In this document: one piece after another, positions 45,398 to 55,726 of the stretch | Position numbering within the stretch: position 1 is the stretch's first letter | Layout of the letters: each line of letters begins with the position of its first letter | DNA from: Holtiella tumoricola | GTDB taxonomy: Bacteria; Bacillota; Clostridia; Lachnospirales; Cellulosilyticaceae | Length of the DNA: 64,000 nucleotides | NCBI RefSeq assembly: GCF_027857615.1 | Contig: NZ_JAQIFT010000069.1 | Coordinates: forward strand, 62,001-126,000 | Reading direction: 5' to 3' | The notes under the pieces: generated by a model | The model's database searches: none | What the model was told of the DNA's origin: nothing | The model's input: the letters and a program-made list of their open reading frames with translations, nothing else | Program-made: the position numbers and the translations under genes

Positions 45398-46198
45398 TTA
45401 TTTAGGTTGCTTACCGATGTAGGCTAAAATACCACCATCTACATAAAGAATATGTCCATTTACAAAGTTAGAAGCATCTGATGCTAAGAATACTGCTGGA
45501 CCACTTAAGTCTTCTGCTTCTCCCCAACGTGCCGCTGGTGTTTTGGCAATAATAAATTGGTCAAATGGGTGTTTGCTTCCATCTGCTTGCACTTCTCTAA
45601 GCGGTGCAGTTTGAGGTGTTGCAATGTAACCTGGTCCAATACCATTACATTGGATGTTGAACTCACCGTATTCTGAAGCGATGTTCTTAGTAAGCATTTT
45701 TAAGCCACCTTTTGCAGCAGCGTATGCAGATACTGTTTCACGACCAAGTTCACTCATCATTGAGCAAATATTAATAATCTTGCCATGACCTTTTTTGATC
45801 ATTGAAGGTATAACGGCTTTAGACACAATAAATGGCGCATTTAAGTCTACATCAATGACTTGTCTAAATTCCTCTGCACTCATTTCACACATGGGTACAC
45901 GTTTGATAATCCCAGCATTATTTACAAGAATGTCTATGATACCTACTTCTTTTTCAATTTGTGCAACCATTTCATTCACTGCTTTTTCATCGGTTACATT
46001 ACATACATAACCATGAGCTTCAATGCCCTCTTCTTTGTAAGCCGCAACGCCCATATCTACTTTTTCTTGTGTGATATCGTTAAAACAAACAGCAGCACCT
46101 GCCTTGGCATAAGCTTTTGCCATTGCAAAACCAATACCATATGATGCACCTGTTACTAATGCAATTTTGCCTTCTAGTGAAAATAAATTTTTCTCCAT
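45398..46198 (-). CDS. kduD: 2-dehydro-3-deoxy-D-gluconate 5-dehydrogenase
   Basis: A 266-residue short-chain dehydrogenase that reduces 2,5-diketo-3-deoxygluconate to 2-keto-3-deoxygluconate with NAD(P)H. It has the cofactor motif VTGASYGIGFAMA, NNAG, and the YAAAKGG catalytic Tyr/Lys; the C-terminal end is YVDGGILAYIGKQ. It follows kduI after 119 bp on the same strand, the classical uronate-pathway order. A GGAGGG ribosome site precedes the ATG. Confidence 0.92.
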   Translation of the reverse strand: MEKNLFSLEGKIALVTGASYGIGFAMAKAYAKAGAAVCFNDITQEKVDMGVAAYKEEGIEAHGYVCNVTDEKAVNEMVAQIEKEVGIIDILVNNAGIIKRVPMCEMSAEEFRQVIDVDLNAPFIVSKAVIPSMIKKGHGKIINICSMMSELGRETVSAYAAAKGGLKMLTKNIASEYGEFNIQCNGIGPGYIATPQTAPLREVQADGSKHPFDQFIIAKTPAARWGEAEDLSGPAVFLASDASNFVNGHILYVDGGILAYIGKQPK

Positions 46199-46317
46199 AT
46201 GTAACCCTCCTTATGTTTAATACTTATCTTAATAAAATGCTTATTCTATTTAAACTCTTTCTCTATCTAAATCCTTACCCTACTTTAACATTGATTCTAA
46301 ATGCTTCTTATAAATCT

Positions 46318-47181
46318 CTATCTTAAATCTTTATTATCCACAGCATCCATATCTGTAAATACTTGATTTTCTCCAACCATTCCCCAGATAAAGGTATAAG
46401 CTCTTGAACCACTTCCTGCATGAATAGACCAACTTGGAGAAATAACAGCTTCTTCATTTCTCATGACAATATGTCTTGTTTGGGTAGGCTCACCCATATA
46501 ATGCATCACGAATGCATCTTCTGGCATTTCAAAGTAAAGGTATACTTCCATTCTTCTGTCATGTGTATGGCATGGCATTGTATTCCATACGCTACCTGGT
46601 TTTAATGCAGTCATTCCCATTACTAATTGGCAACTTTCTACTTGACCTGGAAGAATGTATTTATTGATTACACGGTGATTAGATTCTTCTAATGTACCAA
46701 GTTCTACTTTGTTTTCATCTTTAATGATGACTACGCCCTCTTCTTTTTCACCATCCATTTTGATTAAAACTGTAGGATAAGTTGTATGTGCTGGTGCACT
46801 GTTTAAGTAGAATTTAGCTGGATTTGTAGCATCTTCACTTGCAAAAGAAATGTCTTTTTGGCCCATTCCAATGTACATACCATCTTTATAATCTAATGTA
46901 TAAGCTCTACCATCAACTGTAATAGTACCTTTGCCACCGACATTGATAATGCCCATTTCTCTTCTTTGTAAGAAGTAATCTGCACGAAGTTCCTCTCCTG
47001 CTGTTAAAACAAGTGGTTTATCTGTAGGAACTGCTGCACCTGTAATAATACGGTCAATATGGCTATATACCAATTTGATTTCGCCACCTACAAAAAGATT
47101 TTGAATTAAAAATTCTTCTCTTAAACGCTCTGTTGTATAATGTTTTACATCTCTTGGTGAGGATGCTGTTCTAATTTCCAT
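46318..47181 (-). CDS. kduI: 5-keto-4-deoxyuronate isomerase
   Basis: A 287-residue cupin-fold zinc isomerase acting on 5-keto-4-deoxyuronate, the product of unsaturated uronate ring opening, to give 2,5-diketo-3-deoxygluconate. Metal ligands are visible in PCHTHDRRMEVYLYF (two His and a Glu) and in SIHAGSGSRAYTF. It begins MEIRTASSPRDVKHYTTERL, as is typical. It is first gene of a unit with kduD, under the 65-bp element shared with kdgA and divergent from an AraC regulator. Confidence 0.95.
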   Translation of the reverse strand: MEIRTASSPRDVKHYTTERLREEFLIQNLFVGGEIKLVYSHIDRIITGAAVPTDKPLVLTAGEELRADYFLQRREMGIINVGGKGTITVDGRAYTLDYKDGMYIGMGQKDISFASEDATNPAKFYLNSAPAHTTYPTVLIKMDGEKEEGVVIIKDENKVELGTLEESNHRVINKYILPGQVESCQLVMGMTALKPGSVWNTMPCHTHDRRMEVYLYFEMPEDAFVMHYMGEPTQTRHIVMRNEEAVISPSWSIHAGSGSRAYTFIWGMVGENQVFTDMDAVDNKDLR

Positions 47182-47220
47182 GTTAATGACCCCTTTTCTT
47201 AATCTTTAATGTTTATAGTA

Positions 47221-47285
47221 TTAGTTTATCATGCATTTTTTTCTATTTCTTGGCTTATATTCACTCAAATATGGCTTTTTTTGAA
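47221..47285 (-). promoter_or_regulatory. kduI promoter/operator (65-bp element, copy 1)
   Basis: 57 of 65 bases are identical to 62051-62115 upstream of kdgA. On the minus strand GCCATATTT (47267-47275) and GCCAAGAAA (47246-47254) form a direct repeat 21 bp apart. The second half overlaps the expected -35 of a -10-like TAAACT. This is a typical activating AraC-family site. Confidence 0.75.
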
Positions 47286-47330
47286 CTCATTTTATATAAT
47301 AGAATTATCTTATTTTTAAAAGGAGGTTCT

Positions 47331-48194
47331 ATGCAAAAACTATCTTCCTGCAAAGAAGCTATGACTCACTGTATACAACAAAAATACTTTTCCATTGCCC
47401 ATCTCTATAAAGAAGAAAAGGCTATGGCTATGCATATTCATGATTGTTATGAAATTTATTATTCCATTTCTGGTGGCAAGCAATTTTTGATTGACAATAA
47501 GTTTTATACCATTTCCCCTGGTGATCTCTTTGTTATTAATCAATATGAAAGTCATTATTTAGCTCAGATTGATACTCAGGTTCATGAGCGCATTGTGCTA
47601 GCTGTGTCTCCTGAATTTATTAAACATCTTTCTTCTTCTAAGACGGATTTATCCCTTTGTTTTAATAATCGTCAAGACTCTTTTAGCCATAAACTTTCTT
47701 TGAACAAAGAGCAGCAACAGCGCTTCTTATACTTCATCAATAAGATTACTTCCACTACAGGGTATGGCCAAGATTTAGCCGAACAAGCTACCTTTATAGA
47801 ACTCATGCTCTTTCTCAATGCAGCTTATTTAGAAAATACCCAAGTGCTTTCCCTAGAAGAAATCACTCCTAAATATAACGAGCAAGTGGATGATATTTTG
47901 ACCTATATCAACCTACATATCCATGAACGTATTACTCTTGAAACGCTCTCACAGGCATTCTTTTTAAGTGATTCCTATATTTGTCGTGTCTTTAAAAATA
48001 CAACAGGGACTACTATTAACAAATACATTACCGCAAGGCGTATCAGTATTGCCAAATCACTGCTGGCTGATGGTTTAACTATCAACGAAGTCTGTGAACA
48101 ATGCGGCTATAATGACTATAGCAACTTTGTAAAAACGTTTACAAAAATAGTAGGCATATCTCCTAAGAAATATGCCCAACTATCTGTGTGTTAA
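47331..48194 (+). CDS. AraC-family transcription activator
   Basis: A 287-residue regulator with an N-terminal cupin sensor domain (MHIHDCYEIYYSISGGKQFL, ISPGDLFVINQYESHY) and two C-terminal helix-turn-helix motifs (ITLETLSQAFFLSDSYICRV and GLTINEVCEQCGYNDYSNFV). The ATG at 47331 follows AAAGGAGG. It diverges from kduI, and the shared 65-bp element lies between the two genes. It therefore probably activates kduI-kduD and kdgA-kdgK in response to a uronate intermediate, which is an inference. Confidence 0.9.
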   Translation: MQKLSSCKEAMTHCIQQKYFSIAHLYKEEKAMAMHIHDCYEIYYSISGGKQFLIDNKFYTISPGDLFVINQYESHYLAQIDTQVHERIVLAVSPEFIKHLSSSKTDLSLCFNNRQDSFSHKLSLNKEQQQRFLYFINKITSTTGYGQDLAEQATFIELMLFLNAAYLENTQVLSLEEITPKYNEQVDDILTYINLHIHERITLETLSQAFFLSDSYICRVFKNTTGTTINKYITARRISIAKSLLADGLTINEVCEQCGYNDYSNFVKTFTKIVGISPKKYAQLSVC

Positions 48195-48209
48195 AAACAC
48201 GCTATTTAT

Positions 48210-50225
48210 TTATACTCTAAGATGTCCTTCTAGTCCTTCATAATCTACAGTGTAGCTTTCACCATTTTTCAAGCTTATTTCTATAGGTCCATAGCCACCA
48301 CATTGTTCTTTGTCTGTAAACGTCATCTTTGCAACGGGGAAGAGTTCTTCATCGGTCCATTCTTCCTCGTTGTTTTTAGTTAAGATAGCTGAGATGAGTA
48401 CATAATCTTTATACGCATAATGTACCTTTCTTGTTGTCTCCGCATAGATCAGCATACTTTCATCTGAGACTGGACTCACATCTTTCCTTCTTTTAGTTGC
48501 CATGTTGTCAAAGCCTTTATACGTAACAAGTGCAATTTGACCATGAGAAGTCTTTAGGATGATGGCTTTGCCCTTTGCACCTCCCATTTCTTTTCGTTCT
48601 TGTACAGTCACCTCATCATCTAAAGGCATACCATAAGAACCCAAAGTCAGTCGATAAGGTTTGTCTGGAATACGCATTTTATCTACTCTTAAGTGACCAT
48701 AAGGAATGGCGAAGTCTGCTAGGTCAATAGATGCTTGGTTTTGGAAGGTATCTACATAGTCAAAATACTGCTTACGATAAAGTATCCCTTCTTTTTCCCT
48801 TCCATATAAAATCAAATTAGGTATGCTACTTCTTTCTCTTCCCTCATAGTGAAGGCTATATTGCATGGTCTCTTCCCCTTCATAACTAAAGTCCTCCCAT
48901 GTAAATCCACTGTGAAATGCCACTCTGCTATAACTGTTTAAAGATGTATTCCCTACGCTCATAGAAATCTTACCTGTTCTAAACTCTGTGAAACCATTCT
49001 CCAAGTGGTTATCTATTACAATCCCTGGGGCATCCAAAACAGTATGGGTATCGTTAAGCTCCTCCCATACACCATTCTCCTCTTTGGCTGTCCAGAAGGC
49101 GTGATCTTCTGGAAGATAAAGGCATACAAAGGTGTTGGCGAGCCAAAAAGGACTGGCTGCACAGCTATAACTTTGTACTAAAGGCGAGAAAGGTTTGTAG
49201 AAACCAAGGCTTGGTACACCTTCATAGAAGCATTCTTCCTTGGTTGCAAACTGTAGCAAGCTTCCTGATGCAATTCTTCTTGCAAGCCCAGCATTTGCTG
49301 TAGCCTTTTTGAGCAAGAAGTTGGCCGCTAGTGGTGCTGCTGCTGCACTTCGATAAATACTACTCCTTCCCCACATGGTTACATGTGCATCTTGGTCAAA
49401 GAATTTGGGATAAGTTTCTACAAACGTATTGGAGTATGCTTCTATCTTACTTGCAATGTACGGCTCTTTTTCATACCCATACCAGACATTCCAAAGTGGT
49501 CCATACACATGGAATGCCCATGGACAATAATAGTCAAATAAGTGACCATCTCTATACCACCCATCACCTGCATAATAAGATAAAATTGTAGCAGCATGAT
49601 CTCTCATCGTTTCTTCATTAATCGTGTACCCTTCCATTGAAAGAAAGGCTAAAATCAACATATTAAATAAACGCCAATTATGATGCCCTGTATAAGAATG
49701 TCCAAACTCAGATAGATAAGCTGCTATTGTATCTTTTTCTGCTTGGGTATAGGTATCCCAAATCACAGACTTACACATATATAAACCAATAGTTAAAGAA
49801 GCACACTCACAAGTATGTTGAAAGGCACGTTCTCCATTTTCTGCGGTCTCCATAATCTGTTCTAAACTGAGTAAGTAAGATGGATGTCCTGGTGTTGCTC
49901 CATTTAAAATTGCTTGCTTATAGTACGTCTTTAAAGCATATCCACCTACAACTGCTTCAGGCTCATTATGTAAAAGAGGTGCTGCAATCAGAAAGCTTCT
50001 TGCTAACCCTTCAAAACGTTCTGCTGCTAAACGCCAAGCTGGGCTTGTAGGATTGGGATAGCCTACTTCATCACTATGTTTAGGCACAATGATTGGGCTA
50101 TCTATACTTTTTACATGTTTAAAGATTCCTTCTAAATAAAAATGACTCACTTCTAACCAATGGTTTCTTCCCATCCCTGTATAAGGGTTTTTCTCATAAT
50201 CAGGTTTTATTATTTCAAATTTCAT
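48210..50225 (-). CDS. DUF2264-family protein, putative uronic-acid-active glycosidase
   Basis: A 671-residue cytoplasmic protein without signal peptide, recognised as DUF2264 by its N-terminal NPYTGMGRNHWLEVSHFYLE and by TGHHNWRLFNMLILAF. The first about 400 residues should form an (alpha/alpha) toroid and the rest a beta-sandwich, as in polysaccharide lyases. I recall a link between this family and glucuronidase activity, but have not verified it. It lies between the AraC gene and the heparinase-like gene in a uronate locus. A GGAGG site precedes the ATG. Confidence 0.75.
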   Translation of the reverse strand: MKFEIIKPDYEKNPYTGMGRNHWLEVSHFYLEGIFKHVKSIDSPIIVPKHSDEVGYPNPTSPAWRLAAERFEGLARSFLIAAPLLHNEPEAVVGGYALKTYYKQAILNGATPGHPSYLLSLEQIMETAENGERAFQHTCECASLTIGLYMCKSVIWDTYTQAEKDTIAAYLSEFGHSYTGHHNWRLFNMLILAFLSMEGYTINEETMRDHAATILSYYAGDGWYRDGHLFDYYCPWAFHVYGPLWNVWYGYEKEPYIASKIEAYSNTFVETYPKFFDQDAHVTMWGRSSIYRSAAAAPLAANFLLKKATANAGLARRIASGSLLQFATKEECFYEGVPSLGFYKPFSPLVQSYSCAASPFWLANTFVCLYLPEDHAFWTAKEENGVWEELNDTHTVLDAPGIVIDNHLENGFTEFRTGKISMSVGNTSLNSYSRVAFHSGFTWEDFSYEGEETMQYSLHYEGRERSSIPNLILYGREKEGILYRKQYFDYVDTFQNQASIDLADFAIPYGHLRVDKMRIPDKPYRLTLGSYGMPLDDEVTVQERKEMGGAKGKAIILKTSHGQIALVTYKGFDNMATKRRKDVSPVSDESMLIYAETTRKVHYAYKDYVLISAILTKNNEEEWTDEELFPVAKMTFTDKEQCGGYGPIEISLKNGESYTVDYEGLEGHLRV

Positions 50226-50282
50226 TTTTAAATCCTCCTAATCTTTATGCCTTTACGTGTTGGCTATCATCCACACTACCTA

Positions 50283-50382
50283 TCCTCTATAGACTAACGT
50301 AAACGAATCCGCATCATTACATCCTCTATAGACTGACGTAAACGAATCCGCATCATTACATCCTCTATAGACTAGCGTAAAC
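50283..50382. repeat. 39-bp tandem repeat, 2.5 copies
   Basis: Two complete 39-bp units (50283-50321 and 50322-50360) differ at one base; a 22-bp partial third unit (50361-50382) follows. The unit starts TCCTCTATAGACT and holds CGTAAACGAATCCGC. It lies between the heparinase-like and DUF2264 genes. There are no spacers, so it is not CRISPR. The rest of this gap (50383-50508) shows no feature. Confidence 0.9.
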
Positions 50383-50508
50383 AGCTGCTAGATTGATCGG
50401 TTCCGCTCTTTAAAGTTCAATAAAATCTCGGGAGTCTAAATACAACCTTTATCTATTAAAAGTTATTGAATAAACTCTATTGGCTAAAAGCTCTCAACTA
50501 AAATTCAC

Positions 50509-52281
50509 TTACCTTATTCGTATTTCACAACCTATATGTTGTGCCTTATCTTTTCTAGAAGCTTGTAAGATATAAGCTGTGTATCTTTTCATTTTATGAT
50601 TTTCATAGTTTTCTTCTAATACTTCTAAAGCATATCTCTCATCAAATGAAAGGGTTAGGACTTCTTCCCCATTTTTGATGTATGCACACGTTCCTTCTAT
50701 TGTAATCGGTGAATGACTGACAAAACGTTCTGCTACTGTACCTGCCTCCTGGAAGTCAAAAACATCTTCAAGTAAGATATATTCTTTCTCTTTATCATGC
50801 TTCAAAGTACGCCTAAAGGATTCCAGCTGCACGACTGGATAGCACGATTTCAATTCTGTTTGAAATACATCCAACTTTCCATCTACATCCCCTAATCTTA
50901 CTTCTATCAATTCTGCCCTATAAGCCTCACCTGAGCATTGTTCCACACCTTCTATAAGTGGTACATTATGACTTTTAGAGCGGTTCACAAAAATTTCATA
51001 TCGCTTATCTGAGAAATACTCAGCTGTATAGACACCTGCACCTAAATCCTCTAGCATAGGCATACCATTTTTATAAAGGATAAAGGAACCGCAATCATTG
51101 TGATTGTGACTTTCTCCATTGTGTCCACCTTTTGCTACAAGGATAAAAGGATCCCCATAAGATAAGAACCATTGTGCCTCAGGCAACCAAAGTGACTGTT
51201 TCTTCTCTTCCTGCCATACAAAATCACGGTCATACCAGATGATATCTCTCAGTGCCAAGCAAAAGCGGTAACATGAATCTTCTAGAACATCTTGAGCATA
51301 GGCTATCGGTGGCAACTGCACTTCTTGATAGCACTTTTTAAGATACATTGATAATCCCAGTCGGTATCTTCCTTCAGCCCTACCATCAGCAAAACTAATG
51401 GTATGATTCTCTACGAGATAATAAGCTTGTTGGTTCAGTGCTATCTGCTTTACCTTCTCATCTTGGAACAGGTCAATGATACCCCCTGTTCTTTCTTTCA
51501 AATAATCTGCACAACATACAAAGAAGCCAAAACCATAAGTCCAGTAGTCTACCCCTTCTACACATACGCCATCTTCTCCAAAGGATTGTAGGTAGACCTC
51601 TAAACAGGAAAGTACTCTATGTAAGAAGTTCGTAAGCTGCTCTTCATCTTCAAGCATCAAAATCCCTATACATCCTATGGCACCGCCACATACAGATGCC
51701 CAGTTATTCTCCATCACTTCAAAGCGATAAAAAGTATTGCCATCTAGGAAAGGTGCTATCATACGTTTATGTAGTTGTACTCTTACATACTCTGCACACT
51801 TCTTATCCAAATAAGGCTCACACATACGCAAAGCTTCTGCAAGTGCAAAGCCTGTTTCAGCTGCAAACAAATCAATCAGTTCATCGTATGTCTCCATAGG
51901 TACATCATTACCTGCTCGATCCATAAAATGTGCAGGTAATGCCCACATAGGCTCACAGCAAATACTCCACAAAATATTTTGTAGCTTTTCTTTATAATGA
52001 GTATTTTCTGGCTCTCTCCATAGCAACAAACTATATATTAAAAGCTTTTTACGCTTAGCATAATACACTTCTTGATAGGTATTTCTATCACCTGTTTCCC
52101 AGTAGAGCTTGAATTTGTCATAACTTAATTCTTGAATACCCTCAACTTTACCTGCCTCTACTTCTAAAAGTCTAAATTGCTCTTTAATATATGGGATTTG
52201 GTCATAGGCATGATTGTATGCTATGTGAAAAGATAATGGCTTTCCAGACGCTATGCCTTTTAAAAGTGTGCTTTTATTCAT
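50509..52281 (-). CDS. heparinase II/III-like polysaccharide/oligosaccharide lyase
   Basis: A 590-residue protein with an alpha-toroid first half and a beta-sandwich second half. The hallmark GESHNHNDCGSFILYKNG, followed by LEDLGAGVYTAEYF, matches heparinase II/III-like lyases, which cut uronic-acid glycosidic bonds by beta-elimination and leave an unsaturated uronate. There is no signal peptide, so it acts on imported oligosaccharides. It lies nine bases downstream of the response-regulator gene in the importer operon. The polymer specificity cannot be read. Confidence 0.85.
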   Translation of the reverse strand: MNKSTLLKGIASGKPLSFHIAYNHAYDQIPYIKEQFRLLEVEAGKVEGIQELSYDKFKLYWETGDRNTYQEVYYAKRKKLLIYSLLLWREPENTHYKEKLQNILWSICCEPMWALPAHFMDRAGNDVPMETYDELIDLFAAETGFALAEALRMCEPYLDKKCAEYVRVQLHKRMIAPFLDGNTFYRFEVMENNWASVCGGAIGCIGILMLEDEEQLTNFLHRVLSCLEVYLQSFGEDGVCVEGVDYWTYGFGFFVCCADYLKERTGGIIDLFQDEKVKQIALNQQAYYLVENHTISFADGRAEGRYRLGLSMYLKKCYQEVQLPPIAYAQDVLEDSCYRFCLALRDIIWYDRDFVWQEEKKQSLWLPEAQWFLSYGDPFILVAKGGHNGESHNHNDCGSFILYKNGMPMLEDLGAGVYTAEYFSDKRYEIFVNRSKSHNVPLIEGVEQCSGEAYRAELIEVRLGDVDGKLDVFQTELKSCYPVVQLESFRRTLKHDKEKEYILLEDVFDFQEAGTVAERFVSHSPITIEGTCAYIKNGEEVLTLSFDERYALEVLEENYENHKMKRYTAYILQASRKDKAQHIGCEIRIR

Positions 52282-52289
52282 AACTTCTT

Positions 52290-53906
52290 CTACCTACCTC
52301 TTACTTTATTTTGATATTCCTTAGGTGTTCTACCAATATAACGTTTGAATACTTTTGTAAAATAGTACGCATTTTCAAAACTTAACAAATAAGAAATCTC
52401 ATAAATCTTGTAATTGCCTTCACGAATGAGTTCACAGGCTTTATGCATCTTCACTTCATTAATATAATCTACTAAATTTTGATTGCAGTGCTTCTTAAAC
52501 AAGGCTGATAAATAGCTAGGTGACATATTCACATAATCTGCAAGATCTTGTAACATTAATTTTTCTGTAGCATGGGCTACAACATAGTTCTTAACTCTTT
52601 CCATAACCTCAAAGTGGCTGCCTGTCAGTTGCTCTAATTGCCAAATCACTTGTTCTGCAAACCCCCTTACCCACTTTTGTAGCTGACTAAAGGTAAGCAT
52701 TTCACTAATGGTTTGTATCATCTTCGATAAGTCTACAAAATAAGCATTCATCCCATCTTCTGGTAAGAGTGGTACAAGGACTGCATAAACCGTACTATAT
52801 AAGTCAATACAACTCCTAATTTCAGCTACTGGATTATGGGGAGTGCTTCCAAACTTCTCCTCTATCTTTGCAAAAGTCGCCTTGCACGCTGCCACATCCT
52901 TTAATCTAATAGCTATAACCAATTTATTAATCTCTGGCGTAAGACTGATATCTTCGTATACCGTTTCACCTATTTGCTTATAATAGACAAGCTCAGGCTC
53001 ATGGCAGTAATAATATTCAAGTAATTGGTCTATTTGACGTAGACCATGAAAAATATCTTTTTCTTTCAATACATCACTTACTAGCAAAGAAATTTTGGTT
53101 GCTGTTGCATTAGAAGATGCAAGAAGGAATTTATTATAAAAGGTCTCTATATGCTCTTTAAATGTTACTTCATCTACATCCCAAACGAAGATTTGAAACT
53201 TTTGATAGGCGCTATCTGATGCCACTAAAAAATAATGATTAAAAAGTTTAGGCAAAATCGTTTCTAATAGTTCCTGCTCCCATCCAAAGATACGCTCTCT
53301 ATCAAAGGCTGATGTATTTTGAGCCTTAGGAAGAATAGAATAATCAAGCACTACTTCTAATAATGCAAACCTATCTAAAATATGATGGGCTTCTAAAAGC
53401 TTATAGCCTTCACTATTTCTATTTCTTATTTTTTTTTCTAAGAGTTTTTTGAGACACCCTTGTATGATTTTATGATTATCTTCTTCTATGACTTCATTGG
53501 CTAAGTCTATCTTAGCCATCTTGTTTCTTTTATCACATTCTAGAATGGCACTTTGGATTGCCTTTTCTAAAACTTCTGGTTCTAATTGTGTCTTTAATAA
53601 ATAATCCACAGCTTTATAACGGAGAGATTCACGGGCCATATCAAACTCTTGATGATTGGTCAACATCACAAATACTGGTTGATGTTGCCTGTGGGTGACT
53701 TCTTTAAGTACTTCTAGCCCTGAAAGGATCGGCATATTAATATCACATAAAACAATATCAGGTTTTTCAACTTCTATGATTTCAAGGGCTTGCTTGCCAT
53801 TTCTTGCTGTATTTTGAATATCACAATCAAGCTTATGCCAATCTAGCAAAAACTTGATGCCTGAAAGTACTAGAGGTTCATCATCTACTAATAAGACTTT
53901 ATACAT
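52290..53906 (-). CDS. YesN-like response regulator with AraC output domain
   Basis: A 538-residue regulator. It has a receiver domain (LLVDDEPLVLSGIKFLLD, phospho-Asp in IVLCDINMPILSG), a long linker of about 300 residues and a C-terminal AraC-type DNA-binding domain (YVNMSPSYLSALFKKHCNQN, IYEISYLLSFENAYYFTKVF). Its ATG lies 19 bases inside the kinase gene, with AAAGGAGAG upstream, so translation is coupled. It probably activates the importer/lyase operon when oligosaccharide is sensed outside. Confidence 0.9.
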   Translation of the reverse strand: MYKVLLVDDEPLVLSGIKFLLDWHKLDCDIQNTARNGKQALEIIEVEKPDIVLCDINMPILSGLEVLKEVTHRQHQPVFVMLTNHQEFDMARESLRYKAVDYLLKTQLEPEVLEKAIQSAILECDKRNKMAKIDLANEVIEEDNHKIIQGCLKKLLEKKIRNRNSEGYKLLEAHHILDRFALLEVVLDYSILPKAQNTSAFDRERIFGWEQELLETILPKLFNHYFLVASDSAYQKFQIFVWDVDEVTFKEHIETFYNKFLLASSNATATKISLLVSDVLKEKDIFHGLRQIDQLLEYYYCHEPELVYYKQIGETVYEDISLTPEINKLVIAIRLKDVAACKATFAKIEEKFGSTPHNPVAEIRSCIDLYSTVYAVLVPLLPEDGMNAYFVDLSKMIQTISEMLTFSQLQKWVRGFAEQVIWQLEQLTGSHFEVMERVKNYVVAHATEKLMLQDLADYVNMSPSYLSALFKKHCNQNLVDYINEVKMHKACELIREGNYKIYEISYLLSFENAYYFTKVFKRYIGRTPKEYQNKVRGR

Positions 53907-55687
53907 TCATCTCTCTCCTTTCTTATCTTAACCGTTATTTTTGTATAGTGATCCACTTCACTTTCTACAAATAAGCCACACGCCTTACCATAGATAAGCT
54001 TAAGGCGTCTATTCACATTGGAAACGCCTATGCCACTCATTGTATTTCTACCTACTTGTTTTTTGTCTGCAAGTAAGTGTTGTACCTGCTCCTCATTCAT
54101 TCCAACTCCATTATCTTCTACATCAATATAAAGGTACGTTTCATCTTCACGGGCACTGATGCGGATTGTACCTATCCTTCCCGAAGGCTCTATGCCATGG
54201 AAAATAGCATTTTCTACAATAGGTTGCAACGTCATTTTAACAATACGATACTGCAAAAATGCCTCTTCAATATCATTCTTATATTCAAAGGTCTCTGCAT
54301 AGCGAATACTTTGTATGGTAATATAGTCCTTGAGTAAACTTACTTCATCTTCTAGAAGAATTTTATCCGATACACCTTTTGCCATATTTTTGAGTAAGTT
54401 TGATAAGCTCCTTGTAATATTACTAATCCCTGGTGCTTTTTGTATGACAGCCATCCAATGAATCGAATCTAATGTATTGTATAAGAAATGTGGATTGACT
54501 TGGGCTTGCAATAAGGCCATCTCGATTTTATTTTGCTCCTCATTTTTACGTATAATTTCATTCATTAAGTTAGATACACTTTGAACCATTTCATTGACTA
54601 ATCGCCCTATTTCCCCTATTTCATCTTGAGTTCTCTCAATTTCCGGATCATAAGAAAAATCATTTTCAGCTATTTTTTGAATACGTCTACTTAGCCTACT
54701 AATAGGTCTTGTAACCCATCTACTTACCATAATGATAATGGCACATGTAATCACTGCACTTAATACAAGTACAACAATCAATGTATAAAGCATCTCATTC
54801 TCTTTCATGGAAAGCTCTGTAATATCAATAAAATTGTAGAGTGATACATTGGTTCCATCTATTGCTTTTTTATGTACTTTATATCTTGCTTTATCAAAGA
54901 CTATTGCTTCTTTGTCCGATTCTTCCATAAGCTTGATCAAAAGGGACTCATTCATATTGTCTGTTATCCAATTATCTTGGTCTTTCTCATTGCGCACTAC
55001 TGTATAATTAAGAGGACTATGTGCCACTAAGATGTCTTTTATAATACTGCTATCCACTTCCATATAAAGATAGCCATTTTCCTTCCTATCTGAAAAAGAA
55101 CTTACTTTAAATAGTACCGAGAAACTATCCTTTGCATAAGGTGTAATAGACTCCCCTAGTGTGAACACCCCAAATTTATTTGCCTCTTCTTGATTCCTAT
55201 CAAGCTTTTTCTCAACAATCTGGTCCACATCTTCTAAGTAAGCCATATGATTGCCTACTGCTTGCACTACAACCCCTTGCTCATTAAACACAAGTATTTT
55301 ATTGACATACTTCTTCATCTTTGTTGTAGACAGTAAATCATTCATTACATTTTGAGCTTGTAAAAGGACCTTTTTATCTTCCACCGTTTTTACTTCTTGA
55401 ATTTTCATCGCTTTCATTACATCATAGTGATTGGCACAATTAATTCCTGTATTAAAAAGTGCTTGAAAAGGTTCTTCTATTTGAACAGTCAAATTTTCCA
55501 TATAAATGTTATTAATTTTGTCCGCCTTCTCAACAATAATCCCATTTAAATAAGAGAATAGATAGAGATAGCCACATGTACTCACGCTAATCACACATAA
55601 CATTGAGTAAAATACCATTTTGAAGCGAATGCTTCTAGGATTCCATATGCCCATTATTTTTCTCCGATCTACTCTCTTCTTTTTCAT
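53888..55687 (-). CDS. YesM-like sensor histidine kinase
   Basis: A 599-residue membrane kinase. There are two membrane spans (about 22-45 and 295-318) with a Cache-type sensor domain between them, then HAMP (RWVTRPISRLSRRIQKIAEN), a His_kinase domain with QVNPHFLYNTLDSIHW (the phospho-acceptor His) and a HATPase domain (VENAIFHGIEP, DNGVGM). It pairs with the overlapping regulator. YesM/YesN-type pairs next to binding-protein importers typically respond to the imported sugar. Confidence 0.9.
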   Translation of the reverse strand: MKKKRVDRRKIMGIWNPRSIRFKMVFYSMLCVISVSTCGYLYLFSYLNGIIVEKADKINNIYMENLTVQIEEPFQALFNTGINCANHYDVMKAMKIQEVKTVEDKKVLLQAQNVMNDLLSTTKMKKYVNKILVFNEQGVVVQAVGNHMAYLEDVDQIVEKKLDRNQEEANKFGVFTLGESITPYAKDSFSVLFKVSSFSDRKENGYLYMEVDSSIIKDILVAHSPLNYTVVRNEKDQDNWITDNMNESLLIKLMEESDKEAIVFDKARYKVHKKAIDGTNVSLYNFIDITELSMKENEMLYTLIVVLVLSAVITCAIIIMVSRWVTRPISRLSRRIQKIAENDFSYDPEIERTQDEIGEIGRLVNEMVQSVSNLMNEIIRKNEEQNKIEMALLQAQVNPHFLYNTLDSIHWMAVIQKAPGISNITRSLSNLLKNMAKGVSDKILLEDEVSLLKDYITIQSIRYAETFEYKNDIEEAFLQYRIVKMTLQPIVENAIFHGIEPSGRIGTIRISAREDETYLYIDVEDNGVGMNEEQVQHLLADKKQVGRNTMSGIGVSNVNRRLKLIYGKACGLFVESEVDHYTKITVKIRKERDECIKSY

Positions 55688-55726
55688 AATTTTCCCCCTT
55701 ATTCGTCTTTTCTTTATGGTAACATA

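Noticed and set aside
50283..50382. Short repeats resembling a CRISPR array
   Set aside because: Units are directly adjacent with no unique spacers and no cas genes are nearby.
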